Notes: a model not told the origin generated them from the sequence alone. 64,000 nt of DNA from Paenibacillus periandrae (GCF_022458865.1 NZ_JAJNMU010000005.1:310001-374000), one strand, 5' to 3'; shown: positions 46,134 to 55,244, counted from the stretch's first letter. Made by a program: numbers and translations.

Positions 46134-46548
46134 GTTTCGTTTCACCTCCTTTTCCAGAAGTCATCCAAACTTGCTTAAGCGAATTCGGGCTAGTCACGGC
46201 TACATGTAAACAGACGATCATCAGCAGTAGGTCGAACTCATAGCCAGTGTTCGTATTCGAGATGAAACCGGTGGCGATCTTCACCTTAAATAAAGCGACC
46301 AGAAGAATAAGACTAAATAAGATGGTTAGATAACGCGTACCGATTCCAATAATCATGATGATGCCTCCAAGCAGTTCAATCCATGGCAGTACATGAGCGA
46401 AAAATGCTGCCAGTGGAAATCCCTGACTATGCAACCATTCCGACAAATTAGAATAACCCCATTCTAATTTGAATTTCCCATGCATGAAAAAAATGACTCC
46501 CGTCAATATGCGCAGAACGGTATTGGCGTAAAAACTCATGCTGTGCAT
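46126..46548 (-). CDS. DoxX-family membrane protein
   Basis: 140 residues with four hydrophobic helices. The first helix RILTGVIFFMHGKFKLEW and the WIELLGGIIMIIGIGTRY block are typical of DoxX/YphA. The family is linked to quinone or thiol stress. It is divergent from a MarR gene and overlaps the CDGSH gene, suggesting a stress-response unit under MarR control. AGGAGG precedes the start. Confidence 0.88.
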   Translation of the reverse strand: MHSMSFYANTVLRILTGVIFFMHGKFKLEWGYSNLSEWLHSQGFPLAAFFAHVLPWIELLGGIIMIIGIGTRYLTILFSLILLVALFKVKIATGFISNTNTGYEFDLLLMIVCLHVAVTSPNSLKQVWMTSGKGGETKHV

Positions 46549-46592
46549 TGGAACATCGTACCTCCTTTCATAAATTGTTTCAAAATCAACAA

Positions 46593-46660
46593 TTGATTAC
46601 GCAACTAAATATAGCATCGTTTAGTTGTTCGGTCAACAAATATTTCGTTGATTGCGCAAC
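46593..46660. promoter_or_regulatory. MarR-type operator region between divergent genes
   Basis: TTGATTACGCAAC (46593-46605) and TTGATTGCGCAAC (46648-46660) are near-identical direct repeats. Between them CAACTAAA and TTTAGTTG form an inverted repeat (46603-46610, 46620-46627). They lie in the 150-base gap between the DoxX and MarR genes. Confidence 0.5.
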
Positions 46661-46701
46661 AAAAATGATTTATATTGTTATTAACGAATGGAGGATGGGC
46701 T

Positions 46702-47148
46702 ATGGAAAGGGTATCGGAAAAAGAGTTGACTGCTTGGCGGTTGTTTATAAAAGCACATGCCAAAATCATGGAATTCATTGAGCGGGATTTGGCAGCACAG
46801 AAGAAAGTCCCGCTAACCACATACGATGTTTTGATCGCTTTGTTTGAGGCACCCGATCGCAGGCTTCGCTTTTCAGAATTAAATCGGAAGGTGGTCTTGA
46901 GTAAAAGCGGCTTAACAAGGATGATCGACCGACTGGAGCGCGAAGGATTGATTCAAAGAGAAAAAAGCGAAGAGGACCGACGGGGAGCATATGCTGTTCT
47001 CACGGATGAAGGGGAAAACCAGCTGCGTAAAGCTTGGCCTGTATATGCAAGGGGGATCAAGCAGTATTTTGCCGCCTCTTTATCCGATGAGGAAGTAGAG
47101 ATTCTGACACGTTCTTTTGGCTTGATCTATAAAGAGCTGCAATCTTAG
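46702..47148 (+). CDS. MarR-family transcriptional regulator
   Basis: 148-residue winged-helix regulator: LRFSELNRKVVLSKSGLTRMIDRLEREGLI as recognition helix and wing, REKSEEDRRGAYAVLTDEG as the family's conserved loop. ATG at 46702 has GGAGGATG upstream. It is divergent from the DoxX-CDGSH pair and followed after 23 bases by a MOSC gene, so it probably represses both sides through the repeats in the gap. Confidence 0.9.
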   Translation: MERVSEKELTAWRLFIKAHAKIMEFIERDLAAQKKVPLTTYDVLIALFEAPDRRLRFSELNRKVVLSKSGLTRMIDRLEREGLIQREKSEEDRRGAYAVLTDEGENQLRKAWPVYARGIKQYFAASLSDEEVEILTRSFGLIYKELQS

Positions 47149-47171
47149 CAGGAAAAGGAGGGAAATGAATC

Positions 47172-47708
47172 ATGAGCGAAAGTAGCGCTACAGTTGAAAG
47201 GGTAATGGTGGCTGAAGAGCCGACAACATTCGTTACTCGCTCCGTGCCCTATATTCAGATTGAATTAGGAGGGATTCCGGGAGATCGTCATTACGGCTTG
47301 TTACGTCCTGCGGATTCCAGGCAAAAAATTTATCCTCGTGGTGTGCTGATTGCCAACAGACGTCAAATCAGTATCGTTTCGAAAGAGGAATGTGACTGCA
47401 TCGCCAATAGACTGGATCTCCCTGAAATAAAGCCGGAATGGCTAGGGGCCAACATTATCATTAGCGGATTTGACAAGCTTACAGAACTGCATCAAGGGGC
47501 CAGGTTAATTTTTCCAGATGGTACAGGATTAATTTGTGAAGGAGAAAACCTGCCCTGCATTGGACCCGGAAGGGTGATTGAAAAAATTTATAATGAGAGC
47601 GGGCTTAGTCAGAAATTTGTGCCTGCTGCTAAAAAGTTGAGAGGTATCGTTTGTTCCGTGGAGAGGGAAGGTCGGATTTCGAAAGGCGACACGATCGCAT
47701 TTCTTTAA
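47172..47708 (+). CDS. MOSC-domain protein
   Basis: 178-residue MOSC (molybdenum-cofactor sulfurase C-terminal) domain protein. The family core is visible as LGGIPGDRHYG, the conserved LGANIIISG, and the cysteine in ENLPCIGPGRVIEK; GRISKGDTIAFL closes the fold. Stand-alone MOSC proteins such as YiiM bind molybdenum cofactor. AAAGGAGGG precedes the ATG. It is probably co-transcribed with the MarR gene. Confidence 0.88.
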   Translation: MSESSATVERVMVAEEPTTFVTRSVPYIQIELGGIPGDRHYGLLRPADSRQKIYPRGVLIANRRQISIVSKEECDCIANRLDLPEIKPEWLGANIIISGFDKLTELHQGARLIFPDGTGLICEGENLPCIGPGRVIEKIYNESGLSQKFVPAAKKLRGIVCSVEREGRISKGDTIAFL

Positions 47709-48025
47709 CTCTCAGCACGCAGATCACCACTAGCGGACTAGCCTCAATCGCTTCGGTTACCATGCTCACGCGACCATCGCTCCCTGAGCCACAAACGCAT
47801 CAGCTTAACGGCTGATCGGTTCCAGACGGTCGTCCGATAGCCTTCCTTCCACTATAGTATTATGCTCAAATCTGATGGTTCAAAGCTACCGATTCCACTC
47901 GTATTTCAAACCTCTGCTTTACCAGTATGTGCGATACGGTTCTTCTCGCTGTTTATAACGGCAAGTTTTAGAACCATTCTTTTTTTAGGATGGTCCCTTC
48001 TTTGAGATCGCTTTGATCATTATCC
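47709..48025. other. No gene seen
   Basis: About 320 bases after the MOSC gene. A weak hairpin near 47970-47998 may end the MOSC unit. TCAGCTTAACGG near 47813 repeats 12 bases found beside site B, but nothing else is recognisable. Confidence 0.5.
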
Positions 48026-48347
48026 TTACTTAGATTCGATCCGACCTAACGGATTGGTGTCCCCTTCCAGGTCTTTGCGGGCTGCCAGCCAGCTGGAATT
48101 GTCGAGGTCGAGCGCATCGCGAAGGTATGACCACGTGAACTGCTGGAGCAAAGCAACTCGTTCGGGGTTCTCGTCCGTCGTTTCCGCGGACTTGTACCCG
48201 GCAATTCCGCCAAGCGAATTTCTGCCCCGAAGAGGGTGAGCAGGCAACCTTTGATATCTGCGGACAAAAGGATCTCTGCACGTCCGCCAAAGGCGGAAGG
48301 TCAGTAATCAGGCTTAAAGATGAAGAAGTGATCGAACAGCTTGCCAA
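48026..48347 (-). pseudogene. C-terminal remnant of an alpha/beta hydrolase
   Basis: One minus-strand frame gives SLGGIAGYKSAETTDENPER and LLQQFTWSYLRDALDLDNSS, the end of a dienelactone-hydrolase-like family in which the histidine before SLGG is catalytic. The preceding LLTLFGAE lies in another frame, so a frameshift falls near 48220 and removes the histidine. The N-terminal part is missing. The bases after it (48348-48507) hold no clear gene. Confidence 0.5.
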
Positions 48348-48507
48348 AAAAACACGTAGTCAAAGTAATATTTATAAACAAGCTTAGCAATCAATTGTTA
48401 GACAGACTGACGTACAGTTCTGTGAGAGCCTGAAGTGAAACTCCTTCGGGCTACTCGAATGGAAGGTCGGCTATCCAACCAATAGATAGCCTCCTATCGT
48501 CAATGCC

Positions 48508-49706
48508 TTAACCTTCCGTACCCCCTTCATCCATCACTTGGAACCAGCCAGGTATACTCATGATCCTGTCCCACATTCCGTCGGGAATCGCAAGTTTCTC
48601 CTGCGCGGAACGCGAAAGCATCGTTTTGATTTCTTCCTCCCGTCCGTTTTGGACCAGGGCTACCCATTCCGGATATACAATCATGGCATGACCAAGCGAG
48701 ATCAATGGAACGCCCGTGCTCAGAGCTTCCACAACATCATCGGGGTCCACAGTCCTCCGACACCGATAACGGGGACGCGGTCGCCAACGAGTTCCTGCAC
48801 CATCACGATCCGCGACTTTGCCATCTTGTCGTCCGTTCTCGGACTCTGCCAGAAGTGTTCCACGGAAAGATGGATATAATCCAGGTTTTGTTCCGCCAGC
48901 ACGTTGACAAAATGAAGCGTATCGGCCATGGTGATTCCCGGCGTTTCTTTTTCCTCCGGCGAAATGCGGTACCCGACTGCAAATGGCGACGTTGCATGCG
49001 CCGCAACGGTTTTTTGGACGCGTTTCACGACTGCGAGCGGGAAGGCCATCCGCTTTTCCAACGTACCACCCCACTTGTCTTCCCTTCGGTTCGCATGCGG
49101 GGAAAAGAACTGGTGGATCAGCATCCCGTTGGCACCGGAAATTTCAACCCCGTCAAAGCCGGCTTCGATTGCCCTGCGGGTCGCCTGCGCGAACTCTTCG
49201 ATCGCCGTTTCGATTTCCGCTTCCGTCATCGCCTTGGGGACGACCGCTCCTTCACGCTCTGCCGCGATCGTACTGGGGCTCAGCGCATGACCGCTTGGAA
49301 CCATCGCCGGATTGCTCAGCCGACCGCTATGATAAAGTTGCACAATCGCTTTGGCCCCGTTTTCCTGAATGACAGCCGCCAGCTTTTTCAATCCGGGCAG
49401 CAGCTCGTCGTGATCGATGCCCCATCCATGTTGGATGAACTTTCCGTTTTGCGACACGAGCGCGCTAGCTGTAATGATAGCGCCAGCTCCTTGAGCGCGA
49501 GCTCGATAATAAGCCAGTTCCGCATCCGTCACTTCTCCGTTTGGACTGGATGCCCCAATGCCCATCGGCGCCATCATCACCCGATTATTTAACCTTACGC
49601 CCGAAGGCAGACGAAACGATGCAAATAGAGGTTCGTATCGATCATTCATCGGCACTACTGGCTTTACCGAGATAACTGGAGTAGACGTACTTTCGTTCAT
49701 TTCCAT
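48508..49706 (-). pseudogene. Old Yellow Enzyme-family NADH:flavin oxidoreductase with a frameshift
   Basis: TIM-barrel FMN reductase related to NemA/YqjM. VMMAPMGIGASS, the QLYHSGR block, DGVEISGANGMLIHQFFSPH and NRREDKWGG are family motifs. After VIGVGGLWTP the frame breaks at the C run 48742-48745: adding one C would continue as DDVVEALSTGVPLISLGHAM. The end (48508 to about 48745) is intact in the other frame. One base is thus missing in a homopolymer, either a real mutation or a sequencing error. ATG at 49706 has AAAGGA upstream. Confidence 0.8.
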
Positions 49707-49855
49707 AATAGATGTTCCTTTCTTTGTGAGAAATGGTTTAAACAATATCTGTAAATTTGATACCGTTGTTGGACCTGATGAAAAGGGTGACGGTGTTGTC
49801 TTTCCTAGGTACACTCTCCTTTTTACTGTGATACGGTCCTTTCAGTATCAGCCGA

Positions 49856-49871
49856 GGTTGACACGTCAACC
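49856..49871. promoter_or_regulatory. Inverted repeat in the oxidoreductase promoter region
   Basis: GGTTGAC and GTCAACC flank two bases, with a -35-like TTGACG on the minus strand inside the repeat. It lies 150 bases before the Old Yellow Enzyme start and may bind a MerR- or TetR-type regulator. The rest of the gap (49872-50116) shows nothing else. Confidence 0.4.
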
Positions 49872-50116
49872 TTTTAAGCCTATTAAGGTGTAAACGAAGA
49901 GAAATAAAGGAACTGATGAGAGCAATTTCAAGCCATTCTATGAGACCGATTGGTTAAGAGGTGTAGTGTCCAGCATTAGGGTGTTCAGGCGGTATGTTCG
50001 TTAAAACCTCTTCCCCTGTAAACTGAAATGCCTCAGTAAATCATCGAGCTCCGATAGGGGCGAATCCCCCGACGTGAATATTACATTGGACGAAGTATGT
50101 TAACCTGCTCCCACAC

Positions 50117-50635
50117 TCATTCTACCAATAGTATATAATTTTGAATCTTCATATAAATATCAATTGGATTTAACAACTGATTGCTTACGAATTTCCCCTT
50201 CTTTTTTATCGGCAGCTCAATTTCATAGAATCTATAATTATGAATATGAAATAATATCTCAACCTCTTCATAAGAAAATCGGTCTTCATCCTCCAAAACA
50301 AGATCCCCTAATATTCCTGAATTAATGCGTACTAAAATTGAATTAAACAAATCAAAGAACTCTTCAGACCCCAAATACCATTCGCCTTTCAGTTTGTATT
50401 TATCTATCAATTTAAGTAGTATTTTCTCAAGTCCAAATATTTCTTCCCCATATTCAGAAAAAACAATAAATATATTATTTATTGGATGCGGACATCCAGT
50501 TTGAATGTTTTTAATTCTTTTGTTTAAGTTACTTGATCGTCCGATTTTAATAAAAAAATCATTTTTATATGCGCAGACGACAATATAGATTAATTGTGAT
50601 TTACTTGGATTTATCTTTTTCATCTCCTCTAGCAT
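50117..50635 (-). CDS. GIY-YIG/T5orf172-like nuclease-domain protein
   Basis: About 172 residues. The N-terminal part has IYIVVCAYKNDFFIKIGRSS followed by NLNKRIKNIQTGCPHPI, then ILLKLIDKYKLKGEWYLGSE, the layout of the T5orf172/MUG113 branch of GIY-YIG nucleases found in phages and mobile DNA. The C-terminal half is unknown. The start is uncertain: ATG at 50635 is used, upstream GTG codons (to 50671) are possible, and no strong ribosome site is seen. It sits downstream of the subtilase gene but behind its terminator. Confidence 0.65.
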   Translation of the reverse strand: MLEEMKKINPSKSQLIYIVVCAYKNDFFIKIGRSSNLNKRIKNIQTGCPHPINNIFIVFSEYGEEIFGLEKILLKLIDKYKLKGEWYLGSEEFFDLFNSILVRINSGILGDLVLEDEDRFSYEEVEILFHIHNYRFYEIELPIKKKGKFVSNQLLNPIDIYMKIQNYILLVE

Positions 50636-50757
50636 CTTGAATAACTTCTTATTAGCGAACTTCACTAACACTTCAAATTCATTACTATGTCAGTTTTCCG
50701 CTTGCCACAATCATACCACGAATATGGAAAATATTGTCTTACCTGTTCATACAAAAA

Positions 50758-50784
50758 CCCCTCTAGAGCCCATCTCCAGAGGGT
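50758..50784 (-). terminator. Terminator of the subtilase gene
   Basis: CCCTCT pairs with AGAGGG and inner GAG with CTC around a short loop; on the minus strand TTTTT follows. It lies about 90 bases after the subtilase stop and separates it from the GIY-YIG-like gene. Confidence 0.75.
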
Positions 50785-50872
50785 TAACATATCTATATAT
50801 ATTCTGCTTCACCAGTCTGACAGCTTTTTTAGCCCTCTAGGTGTTTGTTCAGAAAGTCTTGTTCAGTTTAAA

Positions 50873-53326
50873 TTAATTTTTATCATCTATAATAATTTGA
50901 TTTCTAATTTTTGTTGCTACTTCTATTGGTGTATATAAATCAATTTCAGATGCAGGTGTAGATAATGTTACAATTAATGTGTACTTAACTTCCCTATCCC
51001 ATCGATTTAGCCATGGTCTTTTACTCCACCAACCACTTATTGGATAGATACCAATCATGTTACTGGTTGCTAATTGTGAAGCAGTAGTTTCCCATATATC
51101 ACTGTGAACTGATCCTTTGTTACGAGTATTTGGACCTAATGTCCAATCAATATTACTTGATGGCGGCTTACCATCTTCCTCGTCTTTAGCTGCTTCATTA
51201 ATACGTTTGATAAATTGCTCCTCTGTCGCTGATCCATTCATGTCAAATCTTAACCCGTACGAAGAATACGAATATCTACTTTTCCAACCGACTTCACCTG
51301 GACTGGGTTCAATATAGTAAGATAATGTTATTCTCAACTTTACATCTAATTCCCCGAGACTTAACAACACCTCTTCGGGCCAAGGCAATTTATGTAAGTG
51401 CATTTCGTTTAGAGCAATTGAGCTGTTATTCTTTTTAAAGGGTGAAATACTTGACTGAATAACCATGCTTACATTATTTTTTAAACACCATAATGCCTGA
51501 TTTAAGCTTGGTACGCCATATCCGCACATCCGAGCAAGCTGATTATAATGTTTCTTATCATTACCTACTAAGAATTGTTTTTTTAACTCTTCTGTCCATT
51601 CTGCTGAATGTACCATTAAGCCTCTAACAGTTTCAGGCCACGCCTCAGGGTACTTTGATTGTATTTGTGCAGCCATCCATGATGCTTTTGCTGTAGCAGC
51701 ACTTGTAGCATTAAAAATAGTAAATTGTTCTCTTTGTAGCCTATGTGATGTTGTTAGAATACTATGATTCACATCTGACCAAGCACCATGAGTATCGAAT
51801 ACTAAATTACCACCTTCTAACACAATCTCTGGTTTAATAGGCCACTTATTCTTATCCCAACTAAATGAAGTTGTGCTGTGAGGTGATAAACCTCCTTTTG
51901 GTGCTAATGGCATATAGGACTCATATGGTAAATAGAGATCTGTATATGCTCCAACTGTTAACGCATTCCACGATTGCCCTGGATTTTGTACAACGCTAGT
52001 ATAATTACTATCAGGGTAATCCTCTTTATGTTCAATACTATTATTACCCGCTGACACTATGAATACTTTTTGTATGTCATCAATATATCCAGAAACTAGT
52101 TCGTCGATTGACGCAGACCATGATGAAGGTCTACCATCATCTGTTTGATAATTTGGAGCTGTTATAGCCATACAAATTATTCGTTTCCTTTGGGGGTTAT
52201 CAATAATTGCGTTACTAATAAGTTGCTCAGTAATATCCCCATATAACTCAGGCGGGTTTTCACCTTTATCTGGGATAATTTTTAAAGATTCAATCTTATG
52301 TGATATCTCTAATTCCTCATATCCCATCAAAATTTCTTTTAAATCTCCATAGGCAACGATCCCGCACATCATAGTACCATGTCCAGCCGAATCTGAAACT
52401 GTCCAGTGCGCTTCATATGAATGACAATCATCATCACTTATTATAGGTTCAAGTAACATATGCCCGTTATTAACCCCTGTATCAAGAACGCTTACAAAGA
52501 TATCACTTTCTTTGTCTACTACTATTCGATCTAATAAATCCTGGGCCCAAGCAACTTGCTCTGTATTTTCAATATCAACAAAAAATGAAACCGCTTCTGA
52601 AGCTCTTCTCATTTCAGCAATGCTACTATTTTTAGATAACAGTTTTTGTAAACTATCTCTATTTGCTTTAACCAATACAACTCTACGTTCAGGAAATATT
52701 ATTGAATTATTTTTAATTTCTAAATTAAGAACATCTCTTGAAACTACAACGAATTCCTCATAAACACTTTCACTTTCACTACTTAACCATATTTCACACC
52801 AAACATAATCATCATCTGGAATCCACTTCTTTTCCTCTTCGCCCCAAAAAGATTCAAGAATGGCTAAGTTTATATTTTCAATTCCATCTATAAGTGAGGC
52901 GTTTTTAGGCTTACCTTTATTAGTTTCCTCTGTCATATATTGATTAAGTTTCTTTAAAAATACGTTGCGTTTCTCTTTAGGAATGTATACAGTTGCTAAC
53001 CTTTCAAGCTTGTCTCCTATCTTTTTCTCCCTAATATTTAATAGTTTAATTCCATCTTTTCGACTTTCAAGACTTTCGAATTTAATATCGTATCCAGGGA
53101 GATTTCGAAACTCTACATATACTCCATCCTGAGATGATGATGTGACGACATTTGTATTTTGATCAGTAGTGTTTTCCCATAATTGCTCAAATTGCCTTTT
53201 TAACTTTTCACTATGTGTTTCTCTATTTCTTACGGGAAATTTAGCTCCGCCCTGTCCCTTTCCTTTATAACTATGAGACTCTGCAGTATTTAGAAAAAAA
53301 TGAGGAAAAAGTTGTTGGCTAAGCAT
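50873..53326 (-). CDS. ietS: S8 subtilisin-like serine protease, IetS-like defence effector
   Basis: 817 residues without signal peptide, so cytosolic. The catalytic triad is complete: Asp282 in VSVLDTGVNNGH, His316 in SDSAGHGTMMCG, and Ser542 in FNATSAATAKASW; SAGNNS (425-430) gives the oxyanion asparagine. About 270 residues before the protease domain have no known motif and may be sensor or inhibitory. An AAA ATPase gene lies directly upstream, eight bases from an in-frame TTG. This pair is the IetAS anti-phage system. ATG at 53326 follows AAGGGGAG. The defence role is taken from the family, not shown here. Confidence 0.82.
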   Translation of the reverse strand: MLSQQLFPHFFLNTAESHSYKGKGQGGAKFPVRNRETHSEKLKRQFEQLWENTTDQNTNVVTSSSQDGVYVEFRNLPGYDIKFESLESRKDGIKLLNIREKKIGDKLERLATVYIPKEKRNVFLKKLNQYMTEETNKGKPKNASLIDGIENINLAILESFWGEEEKKWIPDDDYVWCEIWLSSESESVYEEFVVVSRDVLNLEIKNNSIIFPERRVVLVKANRDSLQKLLSKNSSIAEMRRASEAVSFFVDIENTEQVAWAQDLLDRIVVDKESDIFVSVLDTGVNNGHMLLEPIISDDDCHSYEAHWTVSDSAGHGTMMCGIVAYGDLKEILMGYEELEISHKIESLKIIPDKGENPPELYGDITEQLISNAIIDNPQRKRIICMAITAPNYQTDDGRPSSWSASIDELVSGYIDDIQKVFIVSAGNNSIEHKEDYPDSNYTSVVQNPGQSWNALTVGAYTDLYLPYESYMPLAPKGGLSPHSTTSFSWDKNKWPIKPEIVLEGGNLVFDTHGAWSDVNHSILTTSHRLQREQFTIFNATSAATAKASWMAAQIQSKYPEAWPETVRGLMVHSAEWTEELKKQFLVGNDKKHYNQLARMCGYGVPSLNQALWCLKNNVSMVIQSSISPFKKNNSSIALNEMHLHKLPWPEEVLLSLGELDVKLRITLSYYIEPSPGEVGWKSRYSYSSYGLRFDMNGSATEEQFIKRINEAAKDEEDGKPPSSNIDWTLGPNTRNKGSVHSDIWETTASQLATSNMIGIYPISGWWSKRPWLNRWDREVKYTLIVTLSTPASEIDLYTPIEVATKIRNQIIIDDKN

Positions 53327-53351
53327 TTTTAGACTCCCCTTCAATTGCCCG

Positions 53352-54302
53352 TCATCTAATCTTTTCTTTAATCATTTTTATTAGTTGCTCACTATCTACA
53401 GTCTTTCTGTCTGACATAATGGCCTCCTTGACTGCATCATCACATGCCTTCGTTAACTCAGCATGACTTAATTTCCCACTTATTGCAACAATATTTTCCA
53501 TATTCAATTGACTTACTTTAGGTGCAAATTGTCCAAGCCTATTAATTATTAGATTTGGTATTTGCTTATCATTCGGAAGTGTATAATGAATTACATCATC
53601 AAACCTCCGAAATAAGGCCGGATCAAGAAGTTGAGGATTATTTGTAGCTGCTATAATTATGCTTTCTGAATCATCTTGCTCAATAAACTGTAAATACAAA
53701 TTTAATACACGACGTACCTCACCAACATCATTATCTTTATTCCTATCTGTCCCAATTGCATCAAATTCATCAAAGAAATATACTGCTTGATTTTCTTTAA
53801 TAGCATCGAATACTGCCCTTAGTTTGGTTCCCGTTTCACCCATATATTTAGTCATTAATTTATCCATTTTTATGGTACACAAAGGAAGGCCTAGTTCAGT
53901 TGCAATAATTGAGGCAGATAAAGTTTTTCCCGTTCCTGGTAATCCTTCTAAAAGAATTTTCCTTCTGTTGTGCAAACCAAATTTTTTTAATTTATCCTTC
54001 ATTTGATACTCGCTCAGTATACGACTAATTCTTTCCTTTATCTCGTCAGCCACAATAAGTTCTTTTAGTCTATAATCCCCAACGGTTGTACCAATTAGCT
54101 CACTAATATCCTTATTAAATTGAATTATCTTAACATTACTCTGCTGATCTTTATTTAAGATACTTCTTAGCTCACGTGCAAATGAGGTATGCCCTAACTT
54201 AGCTTCATGAGCAGCCAGTTGTAATACTATTGTTTTAAATCTGTCGTCATTTTTTGATACGTGTGCTTCAATTAACATTTTTATTTGTGTTGCTGTAGCC
54301 AT
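53352..54302 (-). CDS. ietA: AAA+ ATPase, IetA-like
   Basis: 316 residues. After a helical N-terminal region (1-80), the AAA module has Walker A GLPGTGKT (120-127), Walker B YFFDEFDAIG (175-184), sensor 1 IIIAATNNPQLL and the arginine finger region DPALFRRFDD. GGGGTG stands before the ATG. It precedes the subtilase gene in the same operon. In IetAS the ATPase presumably senses or remodels a target and controls the protease. The gene lies about 160 bases from the rlmH end, at the edge of the accessory region. Confidence 0.85.
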   Translation of the reverse strand: MATATQIKMLIEAHVSKNDDRFKTIVLQLAAHEAKLGHTSFARELRSILNKDQQSNVKIIQFNKDISELIGTTVGDYRLKELIVADEIKERISRILSEYQMKDKLKKFGLHNRRKILLEGLPGTGKTLSASIIATELGLPLCTIKMDKLMTKYMGETGTKLRAVFDAIKENQAVYFFDEFDAIGTDRNKDNDVGEVRRVLNLYLQFIEQDDSESIIIAATNNPQLLDPALFRRFDDVIHYTLPNDKQIPNLIINRLGQFAPKVSQLNMENIVAISGKLSHAELTKACDDAVKEAIMSDRKTVDSEQLIKMIKEKIR

Positions 54303-54458
54303 TTGTTCACCCCATCTCCTAAAGGTTTTTGTTTGAAATTTTCCCGTGTTCTATTAAGTTTATTGTAACAGATGTAGTATTTTTATATTACTAAATTTTT
54401 GAAACGTGCATGCCAAGAATCATTTTATATGGAATTGTTAATTCAAACTTTTCCTTTA

Positions 54459-54479
54459 CCGTCACTTATGGTATGGTTC
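54459..54479 (-). repeat. rlmH 3' end, site A (possible attachment site)
   Basis: The real last codons of rlmH, containing TACCATAAGTGACGG on the minus strand. Staphylococcal cassette elements insert at the same place in rlmH. Near copies lie at 44195-44215 and 36267-36287. Confidence 0.65.
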
Positions 54480-54944
54480 CCCCCGAATAATCTTAAACAC
54501 CCGATACACCTGCTCCACCAGCACCAGCCGCATCAGCTGGTGCGGCAAGGTCATGCGCCCGAACGCCAGCTTCAGCTCGGCGCGTGCCAACACCGCGGGG
54601 GCTAGGCCCAGCGAGCCCCCGATCACAAACGCCACGTGGCTGCGCCCATACGTGGCCAAGCCCTCAACATGCCGCGCCAACTCGTCGCTCGTAAGCGGCT
54701 TGCCATCAAGAGCGAGCGCCACGACGTAGGCGTCGCTCTTGATTTGCGCGAGGATACGTTCTCCCTCGCGCTGCCTGACGAGCGCCTCTTCAGCGGCGCT
54801 CATGGAGTCCGGTGCCCGCTCATCGGGCACCTCAACGATCTGCACCTTGGCGTACGCCCCAAGGCGTTTCACATACTCGGCAATCCCTTGCACGAGATAA
54901 GCCTCCTTCAACTTGCCAACCGCAATAATCTGAATCTGCTGCAT
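54462..54944 (-). CDS. rlmH: 23S rRNA pseudouridine-1915 N3-methyltransferase
   Basis: 160-residue SPOUT methyltransferase that methylates the pseudouridine at position 1915 of 23S r[17 protein letters not shown] opens the fold; [28 protein letters not shown] (the SAM knot), and the end [11 protein letters not shown] are diagnostic. ATG at 54944 has AGGAGG six bases upstream; an earlier codon at 54950 is rejected. Its 3' end is the boundary between core chromosome and accessory DNA. Confidence 0.97.
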   Translation of the reverse strand: MQQIQIIAVGKLKEAYLVQGIAEYVKRLGAYAKVQIVEVPDERAPDSMSAAEEALVRQREGERILAQIKSDAYVVALALDGKPLTSDELARHVEGLATYGRSHVAFVIGGSLGLAPAVLARAELKLAFGRMTLPHQLMRLVLVEQVYRVFKIIRGEPYHK

Positions 54945-55006
54945 ACGCAACCTCCTGTGATCGATTCTTTATGCTCAACAGCACTCCTACACGCAGCCCC
55001 ACACAA

Positions 55007-55053
55007 AAAAAGAAGCCCAGCCGCAACCCACACGCGACAGCACGGCTTCTTTT
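55007..55053 (-). terminator. Terminator between the CxxH/CxxC gene and rlmH
   Basis: AGAAGCC (55011-55017) pairs with GGCTTCT (55044-55050), extended by A/T pairs, with a GC-rich loop and a T run on the minus strand. Confidence 0.7.
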
Positions 55054-55076
55054 CGGATGTTACCCACTCTTACCTG

Positions 55077-55244
55077 CTATACAACCAAAAACCTGGCCAG
55101 CTCTGCACACCGCTCACAATGAACAGGTGGCTTCCATTCGGTAAAGGACACTTCCTGGATATCCACAATATCGGGTGCATCCTCGTACTCATCAACAAAC
55201 TGATCTATCGCTAATTCCAAATGCTCCTTACATACAACAAACAT
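55077..55244 (-). CDS. CxxH/CxxC protein
   Basis: 55-residue protein. It begins MFVVCKEHLELAIDQFVDEY and carries a CKEH motif (CxxH) near the start and CERC (CxxC) near the end, which together could bind one metal. Small proteins of this type (the BA_5709-like family) lie beside rlmH in many Bacillota. Function is unknown. GTGGGG precedes the ATG at 55244. Confidence 0.85.
   Translation of the reverse strand: MFVVCKEHLELAIDQFVDEYEDAPDIVDIQEVSFTEWKPPVHCERCAELARFLVV

Noticed and set aside
47804-47826. A fourth rlmH-end repeat
   Set aside because: It shares only 12 bases (TCAGCTTAACGG) with the flank of site B and lacks the EPYHK-stop core.
48508-49074. A separate gene encoding the C-terminal part of the Old Yellow Enzyme
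   Set aside because: Only the part after the frameshift matches the enzyme; the rest is an off-frame shadow of the same gene, so one pseudogene is reported.
36255-54479. A Ccr-type or other site-specific recombinase gene for the SCC-like island
   Set aside because: No serine or tyrosine recombinase, transposase or integrase motif was seen in any protein of the window, so mobility is inferred only from the repeats.
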